From NCBI GenBank assembly GCA_938022345.1, contig CALIEP010000241.1, positions 1-6,986 of the forward strand: 6,986 nt of DNA, in the 5' to 3' direction. The DNA comes from an uncultured Actinomyces sp. Lineage in GTDB: Bacteria > Actinomycetota > Actinomycetes > Actinomycetales > Actinomycetaceae. The notes below the pieces were generated by a model. That model was not told the origin of the DNA. It did not search any database and saw only the letters and a list, made by a program, of their open reading frames with translations. The translations under genes and the position numbers were made by a program. Positions within the stretch are counted from its first letter, which is position 1. Every line of letters starts with the position of its first letter. Below are positions 1-5,449 of the stretch, piece by piece.

Positions 1-1327
1 GGGCAGCATCGCGCAGACGCTCAAAAGTCGAACGCGACCAGGTGATCTGGCCTTCATTGGGACCACTGCGCTTCTTGGACGCCTTCTTCTTTGCCTTCTT
101 CGCCTCGCGTTCATCACGAGCCGCATCCTGAGCAGCCGTTAAACGGGCGCGCTCGCGGGCCGCCTCTACTTCGTGCTCGGGGGCCAGAACTCGGACAAAA
201 CCAACGGTATCGAAACCAGCGCGCCCCGCGCGCCCAGCAATCTGATGGAATTCACGCGAACGCAGATGACGCATCTTGCTTCCGTCAAACTTCACCAAGG
301 AAGTGAGCAAAACCGTGCGAATTGGGACATTGATACCGACTCCAAGTGTGTCAGTTCCACAGATAACCGGTAGCAAACCCTGCTGGGTGAGGCGCTCAAC
401 AAGTCGGCGATACCTTGGCAGCATTCCCGCGTGGTGAACCCCAATCCCGTGAGTAAGAAGGCCACGCAAAGTCTGCCCAAAACCCTTTGTAAAGGACACA
501 GAGGAAATCTCACGTGAAATCTGCGAACGAATTTCAGGAGAAATGAGCTTGCGATCACTCAGAGCAGAGGCCGTATCAACCGCATCTTTTTGTGAGAAGT
601 GAACGATGTAGATCGGGTGACGTCCCTCTGAAAGAAGGCGCTCGACCGTGTCCTGAAGGGTGTCAACAACATAGTCGTATTCCAAGGGAACAGGACGCTG
701 TGCATCGGTAATTTCTACTGTCGGTCGTCCCGTGCGATCCGTCCATTGCTTGCGAAAAACAGTCGTATCCCCAAGCGTCGCGCTCATCGCAATGAACTGA
801 GGACGCGTGAGTTCAAGGAGTGGAACCTGCCAAGCCCAGCCTCGCTGGGGATCAGCATAGAAATGGAACTCGTCCATGACGATCATGTCTGCGTCTAAAG
901 TCGATCCCTCGCGCAAAGACTGATTCGCCAAGATTTCCGCAGTACAGCAAATAATCGGAGCGTCCGCGTTCAAAGACACGTCGCCCGTCACCATCCCGAC
1001 GTTTTCAGCGCCAAAAAGCGCCACTAAATCAAAGAACTTCTCTGACACCAGCGCCTTCAGGGGCGCCGTGTAGTACGAGCGCCCACCATGTGCCATCGAC
1101 ACAAAATGTGCAGCCAAAGCAATCATTGACTTGCCAGAGCCCGTGGGCGTTGCCGCAATAACGTGGTTTCCCGACAAAATCTCAATTAAAGACTCATCTT
1201 GGTGACGGTACAGGGGACGCCCCGTTGATGAAGCCCACGATGAAAATGCCTCATACAGGGCATCGTCGTCGGTCAATACACCGCGATCTTCCAGATCATC
1301 GAGGAGTTCATTCAATGGCGCGCTCAT
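1..1327 (-). CDS. DEAD/DEAH-box RNA helicase, Ski2-like (DUF3516 type), 3' part missing
   Basis: ATP-dependent superfamily 2 helicase, probably acting on RNA in the cytoplasm. The first 442 codons are present and the frame runs off the left edge. Seen in the translation: Walker A ATPTGSGKS (residues 59-67), motif Ia TAPLKAL (87-93), Walker B/motif II DEFH (152-155), motif III SAT (182-184), HHAGMLP (298-304, typical of Ski2-like helicases), motif V GTDTLGVGINVP (324-335) and motif VI QIAGRAGRAG (362-371). After the core comes a Lys/Arg/Ala-rich charged stretch (about 390-421). Actinobacterial proteins of this layout carry a C-terminal DUF3516 domain, which would lie outside the window. The ATG at 1327-1325 is chosen because the protein reads well from it; only a weak GGGAAG-like site precedes it. 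It is transcribed divergently from the symporter gene and has no visible link to the toxin cluster. Helicase identity is very likely; the exact RNA substrate is unknown. Confidence 0.93.
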   Translation of the reverse strand, partial: MSAPLNELLDDLEDRGVLTDDDALYEAFSSWASSTGRPLYRHQDESLIEILSGNHVIAATPTGSGKSMIALAAHFVSMAHGGRSYYTAPLKALVSEKFFDLVALFGAENVGMVTGDVSLNADAPIICCTAEILANQSLREGSTLDADMIVMDEFHFYADPQRGWAWQVPLLELTRPQFIAMSATLGDTTVFRKQWTDRTGRPTVEITDAQRPVPLEYDYVVDTLQDTVERLLSEGRHPIYIVHFSQKDAVDTASALSDRKLISPEIRSQISREISSVSFTKGFGQTLRGLLTHGIGVHHAGMLPRYRRLVERLTQQGLLPVICGTDTLGVGINVPIRTVLLTSLVKFDGSKMRHLRSREFHQIAGRAGRAGFDTVGFVRVLAPEHEVEAARERARLTAAQDAARDEREAKKAKKKASKKRSGPNEGQITWSRSTFERLRDAA

Positions 1328-1377
1328 GTTTCTATCTTCCCAGACGTCCCCTCATTTGCGTCCAGTTTTCGGCCGCG

Positions 1378-1408
1378 TTCAAAGAAAATGCGTAAATACC
1401 TGTAAACT
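1378..1408 (+). promoter_or_regulatory. Possible promoter of the AGCS symporter gene
   Basis: TAAACT at 1403-1408 fits a TAnAnT-type -10 box, and TTCAAA at 1378-1383 could be a weak -35 with a 19-base spacer. Transcription from here would begin near 1415 and place the inverted repeat at 1438-1461 inside the leader. The -35 is poor and the spacing long, so this is only a candidate. Confidence 0.22.
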
Positions 1409-1437
1409 GCTGGGCACACACCACCCGATCGGCCACC

Positions 1438-1461
1438 GCGCACTGGTGCGCCCGCGCACCA
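1438..1461. repeat. Alternating GC-rich inverted repeats (operator or leader hairpin)
   Basis: GCGCAC (1438-1443), TG, GTGCGC (1446-1451), CC, GCGCAC (1454-1459). The central arm can pair with either flank. The right-hand pairing is the longer: TGGTGCGC (1444-1451) with GCGCACCA (1454-1461), eight perfect pairs around two bases. It lies 16 bases before the symporter ribosome binding site. The repeats are seen directly; a role as protein-binding operator or as mutually exclusive RNA hairpins is inference. Confidence 0.5.
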
Positions 1462-1477
1462 CGGCCTCGTACGTATT

Positions 1478-1481
1478 GGAG
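1478..1481 (+). promoter_or_regulatory. Ribosome binding site that fixes the symporter start
   Basis: GGAG lies six bases before ATG 1488. The same frame is open back to an ATG at 1326, but the extra 54 residues do not resemble any AGCS N-terminus and no comparable site precedes 1326. The start at 1488 is therefore preferred. Confidence 0.7.
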
Positions 1482-1487
1482 AAACGA

Positions 1488-2966
1488 ATGGCGAACCTCG
1501 CACAGTCCATCCAAAACATTGCTGACTGGATCACCCTGCACATCACAGTGTGGGTCCTCATCGGAACCGGTCTGTACTTGACTCTGCGCTCGCGATTCAT
1601 GCAAATTCGCCAATTCCCCGAGATGATCCGATCGATCTCTGGCTCCCGAGGTGGCGCAAAGGGTGGAATTTCGTCCTTCCAAGCCTTCACGATCTCGCTG
1701 GCTGCGCGCGTGGGTGTCGGTAACGTTTTCGGCGTGGCCGTTGCTCTTCTCGTGGGTGGCCCGGGTGCAATCTTCTGGATGTGGGTCGTTGCCATCGTCG
1801 GCATGGCGACCGCCTTCTTCGAGGCCACGCTCGCCCAGGTCTTTAAGGTTCGCTCCGCTGACGGAACCTTCCGCGGCGGTCCCGCGTACTACATTGCCCG
1901 CGGTATGAAGAATAAGATTCTGGCCAGCATTTTCGCCATCATCACCGTTGTGACCTGCGCATTCGTCATCACTTCTGTGCAATCCAACGCCATTGCTTCG
2001 ACCCTCCTCTCCGCTTTGAGCCCCTCGGCCCGTGAACCGATCGCGGGATTGGGAGGCCTGTCCAGCGCACACCTGGTCATCGCTGCGCTTCTCTTTGTGT
2101 TCTCCGCAATGGTGATCTTCGGCGGAATTAAGACCGTCGCTCGCGTGACCGAGTGGATGGCGCCGATCATGGCCACCGTCTACGTCATCATGGTTGCGGT
2201 GATCTGCGTAATGAACCTGCCTAAGTTCGGCGCTGTCATCGGTCAGATCTTCGCCGCGGCTTTCGCTCCGCAACCGACCCTTGCGGGCTTGGGTGGTGGA
2301 ATCCTCGCCGCGGTCATCAACGGTACGAAGCGTGGTCTCTTCTCGAACGAGGCCGGTCAGGGTACCGCGCCCAACGCTGCGGCAACCGCGACCGTATCGC
2401 ACCCCGTTCGCCAAGGTCTCATCCAGTCTCTGGGCGTTTTCGTTGACACGATCATCGTGTGTACTGCAACTGCTTTCGTCATCTTGATTGCCGGCGAGAA
2501 GGTTTGGTCCAACCCCGAGGCAAATCCGGCGAACCTGACAACCCTTGCGGTTGCCGATCAACTGGGACAGTGGACCATCATGCCCATGTCGATCCTGATC
2601 TTCGTTCTTGCCTACTCCTCCGTCATTGCGGCTTACGTCTACTCCGAGATCAACCTGTCTTTCGTTGTCAAGTCCAAGGCTGCAACCTGGGCGGTACGCA
2701 TCATTTCCGTGGCCTCGGTCGTCATCGGTGCGCTGACCACCCTTGATCTGGTCTGGAACGCGGTTGATATCGCAATGGCCATCATGACGGTGACGAACCT
2801 GGTTGCTTTGATTGTCCTTGCCCCTTGGGGTTTGGGCGCGCTGCGCGATTATGAGTCCCAGCGCAAGAGTGGCATTGCTGATCCGGTGTTCGTTGCGAAG
2901 GATAATCCGCTCCTTCCTGGCGACCTTCCCGGCGATGTGTGGGATGGGGAGCCTACTTCGCGATAG
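1488..2966 (+). CDS. Alanine/glycine:cation symporter (AGCS family)
   Basis: Inner-membrane secondary transporter that takes up alanine or glycine with Na+ (or H+), family AGCS (TC 2.A.25; DagA/AlsT relatives). At 492 residues it has normal family length. Family hallmarks seen: SSFQAFTISLAARVGVGNVFG (62-82), GGPGAIFWMW (90-99), the soluble-loop motif FRGGPAYYI (128-136) and the signature KRGLFSNEAGQG (281-292). About ten hydrophobic segments are visible, for example 14-33, 77-110, 145-165, 195-213, 226-243, 312-336, 365-385, 402-417 and 423-445. The tail from about 452 is polar and presumably cytoplasmic. Start at ATG 1488 is set by GGAG. The FAH-family gene follows 27 bases later on the same strand with no terminator between, so the two are probably co-transcribed. 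Which amino acid it carries cannot be read from the sequence. Confidence 0.95.
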   Translation: MANLAQSIQNIADWITLHITVWVLIGTGLYLTLRSRFMQIRQFPEMIRSISGSRGGAKGGISSFQAFTISLAARVGVGNVFGVAVALLVGGPGAIFWMWVVAIVGMATAFFEATLAQVFKVRSADGTFRGGPAYYIARGMKNKILASIFAIITVVTCAFVITSVQSNAIASTLLSALSPSAREPIAGLGGLSSAHLVIAALLFVFSAMVIFGGIKTVARVTEWMAPIMATVYVIMVAVICVMNLPKFGAVIGQIFAAAFAPQPTLAGLGGGILAAVINGTKRGLFSNEAGQGTAPNAAATATVSHPVRQGLIQSLGVFVDTIIVCTATAFVILIAGEKVWSNPEANPANLTTLAVADQLGQWTIMPMSILIFVLAYSSVIAAYVYSEINLSFVVKSKAATWAVRIISVASVVIGALTTLDLVWNAVDIAMAIMTVTNLVALIVLAPWGLGALRDYESQRKSGIADPVFVAKDNPLLPGDLPGDVWDGEPTSR

Positions 2967-2981
2967 GCTACTTGCGACACA

Positions 2982-2989
2982 AAGGAGGT
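2982..2989 (+). promoter_or_regulatory. Near-perfect ribosome binding site of the FAH-family gene
   Basis: AAGGAGGT, an almost full anti-16S match, sits four bases before ATG 2994. Its quality shows that translation of this gene was under selection until recently, despite the early stop at 3132. Confidence 0.8.
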
Positions 2990-2993
2990 CGTC

Positions 2994-3761
2994 ATGCGTA
3001 TCGCTCGTTTTTCTCAAGGAAGCTCGATTTACTACGGAGCTTTAGAGGATGAATCGACTCGAATCGTTGGCTTGAAGGGTGACCCGCTCTTTTCACCCGT
3101 TGAGCCCTCGGGCCAGATTTTTGAGCTGGACTAAGTACGGCTTCTCTCACCTGTCATTCCTCGTTCCAAGGTTATTGGCCTGGGCGGGAACTACCCTGCT
3201 CCGGGCGCAGCTCCGAGCAATCCCCCTGCGCGTCCCAGCGTTTTCTTGAAGCCGAACACTACGGTGATCGGCCCCGATGACCCGATCGTCTTTCCTTCTT
3301 GGGGACAAGAAGTCTTTTACGAGGCCGAGCTTGCGGTGGTCATTAAAACCTTGGCCAAGGATGTGAGCGTTAAGGATGCTCCCTCGGTGGTGCTGGGCTA
3401 TACCTGTGCGAACGACCTGACCGCGGCGGATGCTGCACGCGAGGACGGCGGCGCGCTTGGTCGCGCTAAAAGCTGGGATACCGCGTGCCCGCTTGGTCCA
3501 TGGATCACGGTCGGTTCTTCTTTCGACCCTGATAATGCCCAGATCACGCTGCGCATTAACGGGGAAGAACGGGGGAGTGGAAGCACCTCGCAAATGGGAT
3601 ATTCAATCGCTCAGATCGTGTCCTATGTGTCGGGAATTTTCACTCTACTGCCCGGTGACGTGATCCTAACGGGCACTCCTGCCGGAGGTCGCCTGAATTC
3701 CGGTGAACGCGTTGAAGTCGAGATCGAGGGCATTGGATCGCTGACAAACCTGGCGATGTGA
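2994..3761 (+). pseudogene. FAH-family hydrolase/isomerase with an in-frame TAA at codon 47
   Basis: Relative of fumarylacetoacetate hydrolases, FAHD1-type decarboxylases and 2-hydroxyhepta-2,4-diene-1,7-dioate isomerases, which are Mg2+-dependent and act on carbonyl C-C bonds. The reading frame gives the N-terminal strand domain (1-46), a TAA at 3132-3134, then the family core in the same frame to 3761 (255 codons, normal length). Metal ligands appear as E110, E112 (YEAELAVVI) and D141 (CANDLTAAD), spaced as in FAHD1. RAKSWDTACPLGPW (158-170) and LLPGDVILTGTPAG (218-231) are typical. Near relatives read a Glu or similar at the stop, so one G-to-T change (GAA to TAA) would explain it. The NY-x-x-H lid motif reads NYPAPGAA (66-73), so the catalytic His and Glu are absent. 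A TTG at 3246 could restart without a ribosome binding site, but would lose 84 residues. Likely a recent nonsense allele; sequencing error or readthrough are alternatives. Confidence 0.8.
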
Positions 3762-3804
3762 ACCTTATTACAGATCGCATAGTGACCCTTTTTCTCCATG
3801 AATT

Positions 3805-3834
3805 TTGCGCCCCGGGGGACGGCGGATGTAGCGT
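3805..3834 (+). promoter_or_regulatory. Candidate promoter of the T7SS toxin operon (possibly leaderless)
   Basis: TTGCGC (3805-3810) and TAGCGT (3829-3834) are separated by 18 bases that include the palindrome CCCCGGGG at 3810-3817. Transcription about seven bases after the -10 would begin at or next to ATG 3841, which has no Shine-Dalgarno sequence. That combination fits a leaderless mRNA, common in Actinomycetota. The boxes are imperfect, so this is tentative. Confidence 0.33.
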
Positions 3835-3840
3835 AAAAAC

Positions 3841-4335
3841 ATGGCAGATACGTCAGGCTTAGGTGGATTTGGTAAACACCACAGCAGTAGTACAGACGAG
3901 GGTGCCTTTGGCGGTGTTGATGAACTGCTAGCAGCAATTGACGCACAAGTCGATGAGTCTAATAAAGCTGCAGCAGGCGCCTTCGAATTCGTTGAACGCA
4001 TGAGGGATATCCGCGGCGAAGGTGAATCAAAAGATCACGCGGTCCGCGTCGTCGTTGATTCCTCGGGCACTCCCATTGAGGTTCAGGTTCCTGACCATCC
4101 GGCTCTTGGCCACGCCTTCCTTGAGGCGTTTAAACATGCTCGTCAAGATGTCGGTGCTCGCGTAGCAGATGCTGCTGTCGATGCTTATGGAGATTCCTCT
4201 ATTGAAGCTCAAGTGCTCGTAAAAACCTATGGCTCGCATCGAGAGCACGCTGATGAAAACGCTGGAGCTCATGCCGCATTCGATCATTATGGTCGTCTAG
4301 ATGCGGGAGCGCTTCGCCACGGCGGAGACAAGTGA
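3841..4335 (+). CDS. YbaB/EbfC-like small protein heading the T7SS toxin operon
   Basis: A 164-residue soluble protein. Its layout suits the YbaB/EbfC-like fold found beside many actinobacterial T7SS loci (EspL-type proteins): a helix rich in Asp, Glu and Ala (26-56), a linker ending in GEGESKDHA (59-67), a beta-hairpin segment VRVVVDSSGTPIEVQVP (68-84), then a long helix (87-115) with HAFLEAFKHARQDVGARVADA. It has a Gly/Ser/His-rich N-terminus (6-25) and a charged C-terminal tail (116-164) that I cannot assign. No ribosome binding site is visible and translation may be leaderless. The next gene begins 20 bases after its stop. YbaB itself binds DNA; T7SS-linked relatives have been proposed as chaperones or scaffolds for substrates, so its role here is unknown. 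The family call is a shape and motif judgement, not a search result. Confidence 0.7.
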   Translation: MADTSGLGGFGKHHSSSTDEGAFGGVDELLAAIDAQVDESNKAAAGAFEFVERMRDIRGEGESKDHAVRVVVDSSGTPIEVQVPDHPALGHAFLEAFKHARQDVGARVADAAVDAYGDSSIEAQVLVKTYGSHREHADENAGAHAAFDHYGRLDAGALRHGGDK

Positions 4336-4344
4336 AGGTCATTT

Positions 4345-4350
4345 AAGGAG
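4345..4350 (+). promoter_or_regulatory. Ribosome binding site of the EspC/WXG100-like gene
   Basis: AAGGAG, five bases before ATG 4356. It is among the strongest initiation signals in the toxin operon and contrasts with the absent site on the toxin gene, suggesting the small secretion partner is made in excess. Confidence 0.7.
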
Positions 4351-4355
4351 AAAAG

Positions 4356-4685
4356 ATGAATGAAGTAGCCTGGCAGCCAGGTGACGCTGCACTTCTTGCA
4401 GGACGCATCGCATCTCAAGCGGGGGAAGTGAAGTCTTTGGCCAGTAAAGCCCGCGGTGGGCGTGTCGGCTCTAATGCTTTTGGCCTGATGATTTCCCCCT
4501 TGGTGACCCCAATTGCCGAACTCTTCCTGGACATCATGGGAACTGCAATCTCTCTAGCCGGGGAAGGTTGCTCTGATCTCTCATCCGCATTGAAGAAGGT
4601 CAATGCGAACTTCCAAGAGACGGAATCTGGCAACATCTCCGCTGTTCAAACTACCGGAGAGATGGCTAATGGAGGTGCTCGCTGA
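4356..4685 (+). CDS. EspC/WXG100-like small T7SS substrate
   Basis: A 109-residue, mostly helical protein with the helix-turn-helix hairpin plan of small type VII secretion substrates. Helix one covers about 10-33 (DAALLAGRIASQAGEV...). A glycine turn with GSNAFG (38-43) takes the place of W-x-G; this G-x-x-AFG pattern is typical of the EspC/DUF2580 group. Helix two covers about 48-88. The C-terminal secretion motif Y-x-x-x-D/E appears as FQETE (86-90), followed by a polar tail. No signal peptide is present. The stop overlaps the next start by one base (TGATG), so it is translationally coupled to the carrier protein. In mycobacteria EsxE/EsxF occupy the same position before cpnT and form the complex needed for export; a similar partner role is inferred here. 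Alternative: a WXG100 protein proper, though the W is absent. Confidence 0.75.
   Translation: MNEVAWQPGDAALLAGRIASQAGEVKSLASKARGGRVGSNAFGLMISPLVTPIAELFLDIMGTAISLAGEGCSDLSSALKKVNANFQETESGNISAVQTTGEMANGGAR
4671..4676 (+). promoter_or_regulatory. Ribosome binding site of the carrier gene inside the upstream gene
   Basis: GGAGGT lies within the last codons of the EspC-like gene and eight bases before ATG 4685. It supports that start and the one-base overlap between the two genes. Confidence 0.7.
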
Positions 4686-5446
4686 TGGCTGCTCCTCACA
4701 CTCCAGGGTCCACCGCAACAAAGCCCGCAGGAGGGCAAACTGGGGCGTCGGCCTCGGCACAGGGAGGAGAAGATCCCTGGTACACCGGAGGCGGCGCGCT
4801 TGAAGATATCGCAGGGATTTCTTCTGCAGTGAGCTCAGGAAACTGGGTCCAGGGCGGTTTGAGCACTGCATCGCTGATTGCTGACACTGCATCAGCCTTC
4901 ATCGATCCTCTGGGAACCGCCTTGTCGTGGGGAGCAGCGATCATCATGGATCACTGCCAGCCCCTTCGCGGATGGCTTCAAAAGCTCGCCGGAAATAAAG
5001 ACGATGTCCTTCAAAAGGCAAACTCGTGGCGCAGCGTGGCCTGTGCTCTGGAAGAAAACGCGACGCGCCTGAAGACAAACGTCACCTCTTTCACTCAGTA
5101 TTCACGAGGCCAGGCAGCCGAATCCTTCGCGAAACGAGCTGGTGGAATCGGCGTTTTGATCGCGGGCGCGTCAAAGGGTGCACACGCCCTTGCTGAGGGA
5201 ATGAAAGTCCTCTCATCTGTCGTTGAAATCGTGTACTCGATGGTGCGAGACGCGATCGCGCAGATTGTTGGAACGTTCATCAGTGCGGTTGTGCAGGCAT
5301 TCCTGAGTGCCGGACTTGCCTTGGCGAAGCTCATTCCCGAAATCGTCATGCACGTGAAGAACTGGGCGACGAAACTGGCGAAGTCGGTCAAGGATTTGAT
5401 TGCTACAGCGGGCAAGCTTAAAGACTTGTTCACTCACGGGCGTTAA
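4685..5446 (+). CDS. T7SS polymorphic-toxin N-terminal carrier-like protein (CpnT N-domain type)
   Basis: A 253-residue protein with no signal peptide. Residues 1-35 are a low-complexity Gly/Ala/Ser/Thr/Pro segment. From 36 it follows the plan of the WXG100-like N-terminal modules of large actinobacterial T7SS toxins: DPLGTALSWGAA (74-85), PLRGWLQKLAGNKDDV (93-108), NSWRSVACALEENATRL (113-129), YSRGQAAESF (139-148) in the place of the usual W-x-G-x-A-A-x-x-Y, then hydrophobic and amphipathic helices (about 154-222) with VGTFISAVVQAFLSAGLALA (195-214), and a Lys-rich helical end (225-248). In complete toxins such modules are followed by a linker and a C-terminal toxin domain. Here a TAA (5444-5446) ends the protein; the TNT gene continues in the same frame after a single GCA codon. 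It may be a separate carrier or the N-terminal half of a broken or readthrough-joined CpnT-like toxin. Membrane or channel activity, as debated for CpnT, is not shown by the sequence. Confidence 0.75.
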   Translation: MAAPHTPGSTATKPAGGQTGASASAQGGEDPWYTGGGALEDIAGISSAVSSGNWVQGGLSTASLIADTASAFIDPLGTALSWGAAIIMDHCQPLRGWLQKLAGNKDDVLQKANSWRSVACALEENATRLKTNVTSFTQYSRGQAAESFAKRAGGIGVLIAGASKGAHALAEGMKVLSSVVEIVYSMVRDAIAQIVGTFISAVVQAFLSAGLALAKLIPEIVMHVKNWATKLAKSVKDLIATAGKLKDLFTHGR

Positions 5447-5449
5447 GCA

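Larger units (their letters stand above)
1328..1487. other. Divergent intergenic region between helicase and symporter genes
   Basis: These 160 bases separate two divergent start codons and must hold both promoters. The notable element is a GC-rich alternating inverted repeat at 1438-1461. I see no riboswitch-like architecture; the space is too short for a convincing glycine tandem riboswitch, which is known upstream of some AGCS transporters. Confidence 0.6.

Noticed and set aside
91..558. Short plus- and minus-strand frames inside the helicase region
   Set aside because: They are out-of-frame shadows; the helicase motifs run continuously through this stretch on the minus strand.
1326..1487. 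N-terminal extension of the symporter to ATG 1326
   Set aside because: The extra 54 residues do not resemble the family, the start would overlap the helicase start codon, and GGAG supports ATG 1488.
1332..3017. Long open frame (561 codons) on the minus strand opposite the symporter gene
   Set aside because: Its translation is rich in Asp, Arg, Gly and His without motifs or hydrophobic pattern, as expected for the complement of a codon-biased gene; the plus strand has clear AGCS signatures.
3246..3761. Independent gene starting at TTG 3246
   Set aside because: It starts in mid-domain, has no ribosome binding site and is in the same frame as the N-terminal part, so it is the rest of the interrupted FAH-family gene.
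3736..3796. Terminator after the FAH-family gene
   Set aside because: Only five-base stems (for example ATCGC with GCGAT) can be formed and the T-rich stretch near 3789-3793 is not directly behind them.
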